The notes under the pieces: generated by a model | What the model saw: the letters and a program-made list of their open reading frames with translations, nothing else | Told to the model about the DNA's origin: nothing | Database searches by the model: none | Shown here: one piece after another, positions 26,801 to 38,602 of the stretch | How positions within the stretch are numbered: position 1 is the first letter of the stretch | How the letters are laid out: every line of letters begins with the position of its first letter | Position numbers and translations under genes: made by a program | Source of the DNA: Gonapodya prolifera JEL478 | Lineage: Eukaryota > Monoblepharomycota > Monoblepharidomycetes > Monoblepharidales > Gonapodyaceae | Direction of reading: 5' to 3' | Length of the DNA: 64,000 bases | Assembly: GCA_001574975.1 (NCBI GenBank) | Contig: KQ965812.1 | Span: 106,041-170,040 of the forward strand

Positions 26801-27684
26801 ACTGGAGTTGTCACGCAACCGATGAAAGGTGCTTCACGAGGTGTGGAAGGAGTTGCCAAGGGGCTAATGAGAGGCACAATTGGGTGGGTTTAAAATCTAT
26901 TCAACATGCTTGTTTTGTCTCAACATCGCCTCCCGTGTGAATAGATTGGTTACGAAACCAGTTGCGGGAATATTCGATCTGGCCTCCAACGTCACCGATG
27001 GTATCAGGGCTTCCACCCAATCACCAGGCATTGGAGAAAATCAACTGGATCGAATTCGCTTACCTCGATACATTGGCAAAGATAATGTGCTACGGGTGAG
27101 GGTTATGCGTGACACGATCTTCTGACGTTGTTATGATACTTTATGTTGGAACAGCCGTTTGATGAGTACAAAGCTCGAGGGCAGTGGTGCCTCCGACTAA
27201 TGCAAGATGAGAATGAAACACCTGAATACTATGTTTACCACTGCGAACTAGCAGACTCTCCAGTTTCAGATCCGTGGAACGGTGGTGAATTCAATATCTT
27301 TGCTTTGGTAACTGATAGGAGGGTTCTGCGAGTTCGTTTCTCGCCCACGTCATCCACTGCAACAAAAGAATGGGCGGTGGAATTCGAAGGTACCTATTCT
27401 CGCAACACGTTTTTCTTGCCTCCGAATTTCTGAAGTGCTGTCTACCAGACGTCTTTTTGGCTCCGCGAATCGATCCTCCGTACACCGTGGTACTATCTGA
27501 GAGGCATGGTGCAACAAAGGCCCGCGAAAGGGCACTTGCAGCAAGAGATGAGGGTTCCGCCACGGTGAGTTTGGGGCCAAACGCCATTGCTTAATAATGT
27601 CAAGTTGGAAACTGGTTGTTGGTCCTGCAGAAACTGCATACATCAATCACTGAATCATACCAACTTTGGGCTAGCGAACAGTGA
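14824..27684 (+). CDS. VPS13: Vacuolar protein sorting-associated protein 13 (bridge-like lipid transfer protein)
   Basis: Forms a long hydrophobic groove that carries bulk phospholipid between membranes at contact sites. The ATG at 14824 opens [20 protein letters not shown], the chorein N-terminus, across two very short exons. It continues [20 protein letters not shown] (15056 on). The VPS13 mid-region follows ([20 protein letters not shown] near 16220). The SHR-BD domain with its adaptor-type signature [18 protein letters not shown] lies near 23275. Repeating RPSP-like strands and the VPS13_C/ATG2_C-type tail come next: [12 protein letters not shown] near 25895, [20 protein letters not shown] near 26330, and [18 protein letters not shown] near 26960. 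The end is [17 protein letters not shown], stop 27682-27684. More than 30 introns of about 50-90 bases interrupt it. The coding length is of the order of 3,300-3,500 residues, normal to slightly long for the family. One intron (near 24030-24085) carries a C-rich tract. Confidence 0.95.
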
Positions 27685-28068
27685 TTAGTACAATAAATGT
27701 AGATTAAAAATTGGCTAATGGAGAAGCAAGGGAGAATGTCAGCTCTGGGAATCTGGACTCATATAGATGCTTGTCAACCACGCCGATGGCAACTTCCGAG
27801 GACCGATTTGCGCAATTGCTGGGGCTATCTTCCGAACATGATCATCTTCTTCCTCATCTTGACAGTTTGCGCCAGCCCTCGCCTTTCCCTTTCCCGTCTT
27901 CCTTCCAGTATTTTCTCTCTTCACAGGTCGTGCACTGGTGTCTCTACTTTTTACAGAGCCTCTTTACTGAGCGTGAACGGGATGCTCCCATGGTACCAGT
28001 GTCCCTATTTCCAAAGAAACAAAATTCAACACATTTGATGTTCAGATGCGAAACCACAATTAAAACAC
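27685..28068. other. Spacer downstream of VPS13, no supported gene
   Basis: Contains an open frame on the plus strand and an acidic one on the minus strand (QDEEEDD near 27845), neither recognisable. The latter might be a further exon of the small minus-strand gene to the right. Confidence 0.3.
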
Positions 28069-28530
28069 TTACACGCCTCGAGCTCTTTTAGGAGTCCACC
28101 CACCCTTTCTTGGTGCCAAAGGGATGTTGCCGTCCTCGTCAAGGGACTCTTCATCATCTTCACCCGGAAAAATATCGTCACCACTCTCATCTTCTTCAGA
28201 TTCATCCTCGTAGGTCTCCTCGCGAACCTCGTGGGTCCTTTGACGGGAGTCAGGTCGACCCAGTTACTCTGTAAGAAATTCCTGTTCTTTTGCAACAACC
28301 TCTCCAATTTTTTTTGGTGCGTTTGTCGACCCGCTGCGTGGCTGCTGGATCTTGTGGTGGATCGCCCTGCCGATGGTCCAGCCTCTGCATGGGAAGGAGT
28401 TGCATCAACACGGTTCAGACGGGTGTTCTCCAGTCGATAGCCAAAGCCATACTTTCTGTGAAATGAAGTGTCGACGGCAATAGGGAATCGATGCGCTTGA
28501 AGTGACATTCCAGCCTCTGTTTCTAATCAG
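28069..28530 (-). CDS. Possible small gene with acidic C-terminus, unresolved
   Basis: I do not recognise a family. On the minus strand the final stretch reads EEDESGDDIFPGEDDEESLD and then APRKGGWTPKRARGV before a stop at 28069-28071. An acidic run followed by a basic tail is not what a random antisense frame usually gives. Upstream, a consensus acceptor (TTTCACAG near 28456) opens a frame reading YGFGYRLENTRLNRVDA, but I could not join it to the acidic exon without an awkward splice. The 5' end is not located. This may be a short nuclear protein, or the acidic frame may be spurious. Confidence 0.3.
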
Positions 28531-29294
28531 AGGCATGATCCAACTTCGAGAGCCAAAAGGGCGAATTGCGCCAAGGCTTCCGTACACTCCAATTGCGGGA
28601 TTACAGGTCGTCGGTTGATGCCGAGAAATGCAGTAGTTGTCGAGCTTATCTGTGATTTTCAGGCCGGACATTTCACCCATGTTCGCCTCTACATTCCCAT
28701 CCCAAGCGGAGGAGCGACAGCCATGATTGTGCGGGCGGCACCTCGTATGATCATTTCGATTCGAATGATACCAAAAAATTGCAGGACGATGGGGATTTGG
28801 AGAAGTTTTTCCGCACAGATGGGCAAAGGTCCCCTCGAACCGTGCCACACTTCCTGCCCACAAGGTTTGCGCTTGCCCTCGTTCGCTACCGCTCACTGGG
28901 GGCTTCGCAATAAACAGTTAACTATTTGCCAGCCGTAGTTGTTACGTTGTTGCAGTGACACTCCAAAAAAACGCTATGCCCAGTACTGTATGCAAGTGCA
29001 ACATGGTGAAGAAGTACTCCAACTACAATCACGAACCCCACTCCAGGGTGGCGTAGTCTATGTCGGACACGACGCTTCCGGCGGGTCAAATGTCTTGAAG
29101 GAACGCTTTCATGACGGTTTGGTTCAGACGAGATCGCAAGTCGATGGTTTGTTTTTGCCACGCAGTCTCAACTTTCACCAAAATTCCACAGGCAACAGAA
29201 GTTCAGTCGGACCATTCTTCCACTCCACCAGTCATCACCCAATGTCGTTATCTTCCAGTACGTTGAATGATGCGATCGACAAGGTTCGGAATGA
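28531..29294. other. Unresolved region upstream of the CUE-Smr gene
   Basis: Several rival open frames on both strands (for example DTKKLQDDGDLEKFFRTDG on plus near 28770). It probably contains 5' exons of the CUE-Smr gene, or of the small minus-strand gene, or both. No P-loop kinase motif like that of N4BP2 was found. Confidence 0.3.
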
Positions 29295-31903
29295 ATCGAC
29301 TCATCCCCGAGCGATGGCACCCAATTGCCAGTTTCGACTACACCGGAGAATACTTTTGCAGTCGTTGGAGGTTGGGAGCGAATCATGGAAGGGCGGAGTA
29401 GTTCAGGAAAGACAAACCACATCCAACTCACAAACTTGGATGGGCAACCATGCGGGGATAGCGATGCGGCTTCATTTCAGTCTAAGGAGACCGACATTGG
29501 AGGTGTAGAAAGACATGAAGTCAAGGAAACAACCCCCCATCACTATTCTATCCAAGGACAATCAAACGTCCCCCGCCGTGAGCCCAGTCGCCTCTCATCT
29601 GAGCCTTCTCAATCGGAGCCTCGATCGAGGACTCCAAACTCGAGGCGTTTACAACACCTTCCGCGGTCCTATTCGTCAAATGCCGTCTCATCCTCCCGTC
29701 GAAGCGATCTTTCGAGGAATAGTGAAAATGTTGCTATGACTGAGCACAGCGAGACCCTTACTTCTCTGAAAGAGGTCTGTTATGTTCTACAGATGTATTT
29801 GGAGGAGCATGATAAATCACCTTTTGCACTGCTAGATGTTTCCCAGGCTTGAGCATGAGAGTTTGCAATCAGTTTTGCAAAAGCAGAACAACGACGTGGA
29901 ACGTGCAGTGGAAGTTTTGCTTGCTTTTGACGAATTGAATCTGACCGACGCTGTTGAAGTGGGGAACGTGGCGTTAAAAGACAATAGGACGGGGAGGGGG
30001 TTTTCCGAGGATATCGTTGGGATGTCGGAGGATGAGATTGACTTGGACGATCTCATGCGGGCAGTGGGTGTTCCACAACAAAGTTCCCCACACTCTAGGT
30101 TTCCAAAAATGAAAACTAGACATTTGAACGAGAAGCAATCAAGGCAACGGATCATGGAGCTTGGCATGTTTCCTCACCCCTTGGTTGGATTGCATACATC
30201 TCCTCCTCCTCGTCCCCGCAGTGCTGCAACTTCCATGGACATTGCACCCATATCGGATACTCCAACGCCTCGTCATATTCGCGCTGGGTCTGAAGGAGCG
30301 GTGCAAAATGGTGTTCGAGGATCTGGAGAAGACTACTTCAGTGATCCAAGCGCAGTTGCTAGCCCCCAAATACCGAATTCAGAACTGGAGAGCTCGAGCG
30401 ACCCATCAGGGCTTTATGAAATGGAATCGTATTTTGACCGTCTTTCAGGAATTTTTTCGACAGTTCCACGTTCAATTCTTCAGCGGCTAGTATTTCTCGC
30501 AGAAGTTGAAGGAACTGAGGATCCAATTCAGGAAGTTATCGAACGACTGCTCCCTTTGATGATAGAACCCCCTGCTGGCGTTACTTTTGAGGAATTGGTT
30601 GAGCAGCAATGTGATGGCAACTGTGAAGAACTCGGGGAGCGCTGTTGGTGGCATTCCGCTGCACCTGGTGAACGTACTCAGGATCTTTTAGATTCTGGTT
30701 ATGCAACCAATTCGCTTGCACCTTCTTCAAACTTTGGGAAGAGGCGCAATTCCACTCGAAAGGGGAAAACATTTTCGTTTGTCGCACGGGGTGTACCATT
30801 TCCCACACCGTCACCAGCCTCCCGTATACCTCCCTTAAACGCGTCGTGGAGCACCGTTGCCGCAGCTGGAACCGAAAATTTGCCCACTAAAGGATCGGTC
30901 GGGATAGTGCAGCCCGCCGTCCAAAATGGCAGAACAACGCCAAAGAGAGTTGTTGAAACCCCAAAACTAATTTATTTGAATAGCCGCGACGACCCCGCCA
31001 GCCAAGCTGCGTCTAGCTCCCATCTGACCGGACGAGATCGGCGCTTCGATGGCTGGGATGGCGATGTGAGTATACTGATGGTGACAAGTAAGTATACACC
31101 TGAAGGTAGTTTGTGAATAGCGAGACATTCCAGCGCCGCGGGTACCAAGAGGTTCTGCTGAATGGCACAAGTATTATGCCAATGCCTACCGAAATAAGGC
31201 TTTTGGGATCATGACGGCTAATAATCACTTGCACCCAAGTCATGCAGCCGTGAAGATGGAAAACGCGAGTACCAGAACATCTTTTTCCTGGGGTCTTCTT
31301 TAACGGCGATGGTATCTTATCAGGCTCGACGTTACATGCAGAAAGTCCATGAACATTGGGCAAGATATGACGAAATAATGTCATCAAGCGAGAGGTGGGT
31401 ATCAGTTCGCTCCGAGTACACCGAGTATTCTTACTACCTTCCTCGCAGGAATCGAGCCCTCCGTCCTAATGAGGTGGATCTTCATCATTTCAGAGCAGCG
31501 GCCGCTCTTCCTCACTTAGAGAAGGTGAGTAATCGTCCCAATGCAAGCGTTTGGATTACTGACGCTTAACACTTCTCTATGGTCCAGGTGTTAAATTCTT
31601 ATTCGGGGTCGTCACAAGGTGGGTCCATATTGATTCTAACATTGCTTGAAATGACTCATGCAGGAATCCTTACAGATAAAGCTCGGTGGGGGCCAACGTT
31701 TACGGTGGATGTCTTTTTGTTGTTTGCGACAATATGCGCGTCTAAACCGTTCTTTTTGGTCGCTTGGTATTTAGATAATCACTGGGCGGGGTAACCATAG
31801 TGATGGCAACGTCCCGATCATCAAAGACAAGGTCATCAGGTGGCTGAGACATGAAGGATACAATTTCACAGAGCATGAAGGGCATGTAGTTGTGAAACTA
31901 TAG
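29295..31903 (+). CDS. CUE and Smr domain protein (Cue2/N4BP2-type), 5' end unresolved
   Basis: Proteins that combine a ubiquitin-binding CUE domain with a C-terminal Smr nuclease domain include yeast Cue2, the endonuclease of no-go mRNA decay, and animal N4BP2. Here a Ser/Arg-rich region leads, across an intron at about 29775-29835, into SLKE-MFPRLEHESLQSVL, then QKQNNDVERAVEVLL, a CUE domain with the M-F-P start. A long Ser/Pro-rich middle follows, with a second helical patch near 30420-30640. A pre-Smr region reads SAEWHKYYANAYRNKAFGIM and is followed by VDLHHFRAAAALPHLEK. The last exon carries the Smr core IITGRGNHSDGNVPIIKDKV and ends EGHVVVKL at 31903. The V-D-L-H and T-G-R-G-x-H-S signatures of an active Smr domain are present. 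Upstream exons before 29295 are likely. Confidence 0.8.
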
Positions 31904-31929
31904 ATATAATTGCTGTATTATTTGGATGA

Positions 31930-34900
31930 TTAATCTAATTCAATTGTATCTTCCACTTCGTCAATCACGATGGGGTCATCATGAGAGCCACCGTCAGTCC
32001 GCAACCTCTTCGTACCCTCGTCACGTTCCTCCAAGCCTTCCTCTCTTGGGCGCTTAGCATTGTTGCTTTCTTCTGCCACTCTGCTGGCGACTGTCGGTAT
32101 GTCGACACCCTTATCACCAGAAAGCGTAAATAGCGTGGGGAGGTTGTCGCTGCAAAATTTTCGCTGGATGGGCAAACATCGCTGCAGAACAGACAAAGTA
32201 CACCACCCACCGATGGAGGACAAACAGGTACACAGTTCTCTTCACTCCCGCGTCGTCATCGTCAACTAGAATTTGTAAATTCTTCCCGTGGGTGATATGA
32301 ACCTCCTGCAGGGTTTTATCGACATTGTCTTCCAAATCATCGTCCTCATAGATGAGCAGGCTGACAACGAGAAAATGTGACGTCACTCAGTTGGCCGATT
32401 CATGACTTGCAAACTCGACCCACTTTTTATGATTGATGGATACTTCCCCCTTCAACCCGAGGTGATCAGACCCCTTCACAATCTCCACAATATCTTTCAA
32501 CTTTGCCTTTTCCACGTCCGTCTCAACCACCACAAACCCGGCATTACAGACTGCACAGACCGGGTTCGGCGCCTCGTTGCTCCCCGCACCCAAGATTGTC
32601 CCTCGTCCTGTGGATGTCCCCAATGTTGCCCGCTTGATCCCTGAGAGAGGGACCTCACTTGGCGTGAGAAGTTTGAAGAGGTGGAGCACCATGACACCGG
32701 CTATAATTGCGTTCGATGTGGCCACGGCGGGAATGATGCTGCCGGCCATTTCTGGGAAAGGCATGAAGGGGGAATCCCGGGTGTGGGAGAACGAAAGTCA
32801 TTCGGCACCGATACAGTGACCACTCCTCCCCCTACTCACGCTTCGTGTTGAATCGACACTGCTGCGGAATTCCATAAACGTGGGCACGCAAGTTTGCAGT
32901 CGCCGCTACAAAGTCCATGACCGGGTCGTCGTCCTTGTCGAACGAAAGGCCCGACTCGGGATCCGATTTCCGCACTTCCTGATATCGTGTCGCGAGCACG
33001 CGGAGGCTAGTAAGGTGGGCCGACGTACGAAAGTTGATGCGTGCGAGCAGATTGCAAAAGGTCAAGATACACCCTAAACGCACCTTTTGAGAAATACCCC
33101 GACACTTTCCTCCACACTCCACACCTTTTGCTCCCACTCCAGCCTCTCCCTGTCTCCGCTCTCGGGCGCATTTTTCTGTGCTTTACCCTTGCCCTTGGAC
33201 CGTCCTTTCCTGGTCTGCGTCTCCTTCTCCTCTTCAGATGCCAGTTCATCGTACACCAACGGCGTGGGCGGCTTTCGGGATTTCCACATGTCGTGCATAG
33301 AGAGGAGACGGTTGACGTCGGTGTTGAAGACCTGGGTTGTCAGCAAGGGTTGGTGAGCGCGCCGTGGGGACCTAAAACCCCCCAATTGACGTTCACACAC
33401 ACCTTTTCAAAGACCATACGAGGAAACTTGTCGGTGCCCATGGCGTCCTTGATGGCTTTCAAGGCTTCGGATTCGTCTTTCAGTTTGCTGATCTCCTCGG
33501 CTGCGAGTGCGGAATTATGAGAAACCCTCAAGGTATGATGGGACGTCGCGTCTCGCCTCACCATTCCCTTCGTCTTCGCGAGTGTCGAGGACGGGATCTT
33601 CACTCTCAGAGGGTGGACCGAAGAGTTGACTGATAAAAACGGTTTGGTCAGTGTGGCGAGAAGCGCTTCAGGCTATTCTCCGCCAACAGCGACACATTGT
33701 TTCCTCGAGAGTCGAGTACCGATCGGTGGCAACGCTCCTCACCTGAACAAGTAGCTCTTGGCCCACACGATGCAGTGGATGGGCAGGCTCGGTGTGCTTC
33801 GAATAGTGCACACGGCGTACGTCTTGGGAAGCACTTTCGGCAGGCAGTCGTAGCAGGCGGTTTTCCTCTGTAAACCAAAACGAGATGTCCAGGAATCCAG
33901 ATTTTGTTTAGTTTGGTGGGAAGACTGAGTAGATACACACCCTTTTTATGACGTAAGATTGGCCTTGGAAGCCCGTTGTGCCGGCTTCGACAAGAGGCCG
34001 GTCGGCGGCGAGGCACATGAGGTTGACGTAACTTCGAGCCTCTAAAAACAAATGAATACCAAGGGTGTGAGTTTTTTTAATCGGACCAAGGGAGTCTGGG
34101 GAGCACATGACGTGCCCCACGTGTTTGTAGTTGTGACCAATGTTCTCCTTGGGAAGTTGTCGTGCCCTTGATGGGAGCGATGGGATCCGTCCTTTACCTT
34201 TCCGTCTACTGTGCATAAGATCACTCGTCTCCGGCGGACATCTCGTGGGCGCTTTGCACTCGGTCTCGAAATCGCTCCTCCGTCGCTTGATACACCCTTT
34301 GTCTGGGACAGTCGCCTCCGGCAGACAACTTGGTCAGCGCTTTGCGCTTTGGCCTCGAGCTTGCTCCTCCATTCATTGGCCTCAGTCGCTCGATAACAAG
34401 GTCCGCGTGAGGTGCCCTCGATCAGCGATTTGCGCTTGGGCCTCGAACTCGCTCCTCCTAGCTTTGGTCTCCCTCCTGCAATAACTCGTTCCGCGAGAAG
34501 TGCCCTCGGTCAGCACTTCGCACTTAGGCCTCGAACACTCTCCTCCGTTGCTTGGTTACATGCTCTACGTAAAGCTTCCTCGGTCAGCGCTTCGCGCTTA
34601 GGTCTCGAACTCCATCCTCCGTCGCTTGATCACGCTTCGCGGGGGATAGTCGCCTCCGGCGGACAGTTCGGTCAGCGCTTTGCTCTCAGGGCTCGGGCTC
34701 GCTCCGGTCCGTCCCAAACTGACCTAGATTGTCGAGCGCATTCATGACAACCGTGAATCCGCGAAAGAAGGCAACGTCAAACTGCGGGTCCTTGATGTTT
34801 GCGTGGTGCGAGACGATGTTGGCCTCTGGGTTGAATCTGAGAGCCGACTCTCTCGCAACATGGGCCTTGGCCTTTGAAATGTGCTGTTTCTGGAAGAGAA

Positions 34901-35264
34901 ACTGCCGATTGAGATTCGAGAGGTCTATTGTGTCGAGGTCGACCTTGGGAGAGCACGTATGGCGAGAAATCGATGGGAAAACGAGGTTTGAAAATTGTGT
35001 CGTTGGGTGTTGGGCGCGACGATTGTGGGACACCAAGGTATAGTGGGCCAAGCCGACAGCATGAGATATCAAGAAAACATGCGGAACATACGGCGACGGT
35101 CTCACCACGGTGATGTTCTTTACTCCTGACAGCAGCAGCGTCTTGAGCAGCTCGCATCCGATTCCGCCCGCGCCGACCATCAGAATGGACGCGTCGCCCA
35201 GCGTCTTGGTCAGGTCCGCGCTGAGTGCGCATTCCAGGTGCGCGAGTCGCCCAGAGTCCGTCAT
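31930..35264 (-). CDS. UBA2: SUMO-activating enzyme subunit 2 (E1 catalytic subunit)
   Basis: With AOS1 it adenylates SUMO and passes it to Ubc9; acts in the nucleus. From ATG 35264 ([11 protein letters not shown]) one sees the nucleotide-binding [31 protein letters not shown], and zinc ligands CYDC (about 33850) pairing with CAVC (about 32540). The catalytic cysteine lies in [13 protein letters not shown] (about 33760), followed by the Cys domain and a C-terminal ubiquitin-fold domain ([11 protein letters not shown]). The tail ends [16 protein letters not shown], which resembles a SUMO-interacting motif. An intron at 34042-34723 (682 bases) between NALDNL and EARSYVN is about ten times the local norm and contains a tandem hairpin repeat. 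The start lies 131 bases from the start of the divergent RING gene. Confidence 0.95.
34228..34705. repeat. Intronic tandem array of GC-rich hairpins, cluster 1
   Basis: Lies wholly inside the 682-base UBA2 intron. A unit of about 80-95 bases recurs about five times, centred on GGTCAGCGCTTCGCGCTTAG followed by a CCTCGA-type box. Units are seen near 34333, 34420, 34509, 34583 and 34671. Each unit contains one or more short palindromes: AGCGC-TTC-GCGCT at 34586-34598 is a perfect 5-bp stem, and CGCC-TCC-GGCG lies at 34651-34661. Related sequence forms cluster 2 in another gene. Confidence 0.8.
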
Positions 35265-35395
35265 TGGGTGGGCAGTGCACAAAGAAAGTGTCACTCAGAC
35301 AGGTTCGCCCACCATTGGCCGCAGCACACAGCGTGATCGCTCAATTCCCCCTTCTCCCCGCGCAGAGACCGACACATCTGCCACGACACCTAAAA
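35265..35395. promoter_or_regulatory. Short bidirectional promoter gap, UBA2/RING-H2
   Basis: Only 131 bases separate the two divergent start codons, so the genes must share or abut promoter elements. No specific site identified. Confidence 0.5.
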
Positions 35396-36408
35396 ATGGC
35401 GGCGGTGGCATCGCCGATCGCATCTAAACCTCCTCCGCCACCACCATCCCCCACCTTCGAGCGTCAACCGCCAGGCTTCATCGTGCTGTACTGCTTGGTG
35501 GCAGCAGTCGTCGGTGGCACCATCTGGTTTTGCTGGTGGTTCCTGATCGCAACGAGGTGCGTTGGAGTGACGGCCCAGAATGGGACACGAAGTGAACCAA
35601 TTTTCCCCGAGAATGCAGGCTTGGACGACCCAGACTGCGAATAAAAAGGGGGCCCGGGAGTGGGCTGACGCGGGAAGTGTGTAATGTTTGTTAACACCCC
35701 AAGACACTGGAGGCCTTCACACAGTCCCACCCATTCGTAGTTCGTCAACACCCTCCCCTCCCACACTTTCGTTACCGGGACACGCGGACAGCCAGATCTT
35801 TCAAAGGCCAGGTTCCCGTCGGCTGGTGGTGACTCCACCGATACCCTTAGCTACGTAAAACCTCAACCATCCAAACCAGACGCACAGAACTCTCTCGGGA
35901 CCGTCGTCCTAGCGGCAATTCGTGCCGGGTGGAACCGCGGTGGTGTCAGTGCGACGCCCCAGCCAGACGGAGTCGGAGCCGGGGAGGAGCTCGTCACGCT
36001 ACGAAACTCGACGTTGGAAGAGTGCGCCGTCTGTTTGCAGCGATTCAAGCCGACAGAACGAGTCAGGCGTCTGCCCTGCAGCCACGACTTTCACGCCGAT
36101 GTGAGTGGTGTCGAAGCGGCTTGTTTTGTTCCAGGCACAGACCCCTCACCACTTTGTGCCCGCCTCAGTGCGTCGACCCGTGGCTCCTCGACGTATCCGC
36201 GCTCTGTCCGCTCTGCAAGCAAGACGTGCGACCTGCCGACATGATTGCTGCAATGGAGGCCGCGGCCGCCGCCGCGGCGGAGGGGGGGGAGGGGGGGGAC
36301 GCCGAAGCAAGTGGGAATAGAGGTGCGGACGCCGAAGCGAGCACGAGAGGGCGTGTAAGAAGGATGGATGGATTCGACCAACGCGGGGTGGGTCCATCGG
36401 TGTGGTAA
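35396..36408 (+). CDS. Single-pass membrane RING-H2 E3 ubiquitin ligase
   Basis: Likely a membrane-anchored ubiquitin ligase. The first exon (MAAVASPIASKPPPPPP) is proline-rich and then gives a transmembrane helix, FIVLYCLVAAVVGGTIWFCW. After an intron of about 260 bases (donor near 35553, acceptor near 35812) a linker leads to the RING-H2 finger: CAVCLQRFKPTERVRRLPCS, HDFHAD, then across a short intron CVDPWLLDVSALCPLC. The ligand order C-C-C-H-H-C-C-C is complete. The C-terminus has a run of alanines and glycines coded by GCC/GGG-rich sequence (36255-36310) and ends at 36408. It belongs to the large ATL/RNF-like group and I cannot name an orthologue. Confidence 0.82.
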
Positions 36409-36756
36409 TTGGATGGGCACATGTGGGGTGGGGTGGGAAGGGATGAACCGGCAGGGTGGGCACGTTGAACGTCGAGGAAGGAAGAGACTAGGCCCCAATG
36501 GTGACATTGAATTTCCAACTGTGGACTCTTTGACGTCTTGAGCTGCTCTGTCGGGACGTGGGTTTGGTGGGACGTGTATTTCTTGGGGACATGGGAGTGC
36601 TGGGGGTTAGACGTTTGAGTGAAGTCTGCGTTTTTGCGATGAATTAGACTACTCTTCTTTTAAATGTCTTGATTATGCTTTTGTTGTTTTGAATTTGAAT
36701 TATTTACGGTGTTTGTATGGTGGAATACACAGTTGAGCTCGTACAAGCTCCTTCAG
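36409..36756. other. 3' flank of the RING gene and spacer
   Basis: No gene, RNA or repeat recognised before repeat copy B begins. Confidence 0.5.
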
Positions 36757-38475
36757 TCCGCTCTTCTGAGACATTCACTCCAGACACGGTGACTAAAAAT
36801 CTGTTGCGTTCTTGCTGCTGCTAAAATTACAGTACCAAAGGACTTAATCTCATTGCGAATCATGCACGGACCGCAGTAGCATGAACTTCCCTAACCTGAT
36901 GAGCCCAGCATTCCAACCCTCCATCACCCTCGAGCGCGTTTGACGCGCAACAGCAGACGCAAGCCCATAATCTGCGCCGATCAAGATACCATCGCATCTC
37001 ATACTCCTCCCCAGGGGCTCCCGATACTCCGACGTGTGTATCCGCGACGCCGACGCGACTTGGTTGCTCACAACGCGGCAAACGCTGAAATTCGTAATGA
37101 AATTCGTTTTGATTCGGCAGCTACGTACCGATATGTGCGTACGCTGCGCGCATCAAGCTCTGATTCGGCGTCAGTATCGCGAATCATGTGTGTGCTCACA
37201 TCGATCGTCGGGGGTCGTGGGTTGGGCGAATAGCAGAGATCGGGACCTGATTCGAGCGTAGGAGGCACTGCTATCACTTTTTTGACCCACGCTTTGCCTT
37301 GGTGATACCTAGAAGCCGAATCGGGCGCGAATCTTTCCGGTTTCGACGACGAGTGTGACGCCGACGTCTGACGAGGAAATGTGAGCACCTCTTCGGTTCA
37401 ACCACTCGAAATGGCTTTTATCTAATTTGTGTGATGCCTCTTCGCTCGCGAGAAGCCGGATCAAGTCACATCGTCGTGAACTTGAGGGTGTCTTCGCAAT
37501 ACTTCGAACATCGTCGCTCAACTCCGCCAGTCCTGTTACCCGCCAAACAAATGGCCCTCGCCAATAAGCAGCGATGTGATATTGTATCACGACATTATGC
37601 CTTGGCGTTTGGAGGTGGGTAGTGAGATTTTTAATCTCCCCGTTCGTAAACTCATATATCTCTTCTCGAATCGAATTTTGCGACGGCGATTCTCCAGGCC
37701 CACGGACGACTTCATAGGATCATCAAAAAACCTCGTCGGTCATCTTCGGGACAACTTTCAACGGAGCCGGCATCAGCAACAACAGCGTGGACACCACAAC
37801 GGAAACGAGATGCGTCGCTCCCTGAGCTTGGTCCGATGGGAGCGCCACGTTGATGCAGATGGGCGGTGTGGGCCGCGCGTGAGTGGGCTCTCTGACCAAT
37901 GTGTGCGGTGCTGGCGAACGAGGGCGGGCCGTGCAACACAGGTCGTTGGCATTCAGGATCCCTCCGTCGGCGGGGTCAAACTCGTCGGCGGGACAAGCCG
38001 TGAAGATGTGGTTTCGCATGCGCTGATACGTGCTGACGGGTAGGCCGTGCGGGCCGTCTGTCCTCGGACAATCGACCGGTCACACAAGGAGAATGTTGCT
38101 GAACGCTCGGCGTGTGACTGGTAGGGCTTGGGGACCTGACCCGGGCATTTTTGTGGGGTTGCTTTCCTTCAACATTCGGGCTGGGTCCAGATGAGGCGTG
38201 AAGCTCTCTGGCAACGGACACAAACGCAGGTAAGGGAAGTGCGTCACTTTTCTCGTGAATGGGTTTACCAGTTTTGATGCATTCAGGCCCCACACTGTCT
38301 ACATGAAGCATATCGGAGGATCTTGGGGGACATCGGGTCTCGAGGGGGAGGGCAGCTACAATAGCTAGAGTAGATATGTGACACTCAGCGGATGACCACC
38401 TCGTGGGTGTGTCCTGGAAACACCCAAATAGTGTGTGCCTAACATTCCGCCTGGTACTTTTTCAATACACATGTA
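36757..38475 (-). repeat. Dispersed repeat, copy B (full-length, minus orientation)
   Basis: Reverse complement of the same family as copies A and C. The left end in element orientation is near 38475 (CTACATGTGTATTGAAAA, then TTTGGGTGTTTCCAGGACAC). The right end is near 36757, where AGAGCGGACTGA is shared with copy C. From 37772 to 38144 I see no difference from copy C, while the flanks are visibly diverged. A 155-codon frame (37576-38043, plus strand) has a 153-codon counterpart in copy C. No known protein family was recognised and no target-site duplication could be fixed by eye. Confidence 0.8.
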
Positions 38476-38602
38476 GTTTCTTGGAGAAATCAAACACTCA
38501 GTGACACTTAACGATCTTCATAACATCACATTTTTGGTGACTTTTTGTGGTGCCTCTTGGCAGAATTTCGATCCCGGGTGTGGTTTATCCACACACAGGA
38601 AC

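Noticed and set aside
29030-29200. Possible P-loop kinase domain upstream of the CUE-Smr protein, as in N4BP2
   Set aside because: No G-x-x-G-x-G-K-S/T motif in any frame. GHDASGGSNVLK lacks the required lysine position.
34140-34747. Overlapping plus-strand frames over cluster 1
   Set aside because: Open only because the tandem hairpin unit lacks stops in some frames; inside the UBA2 intron.
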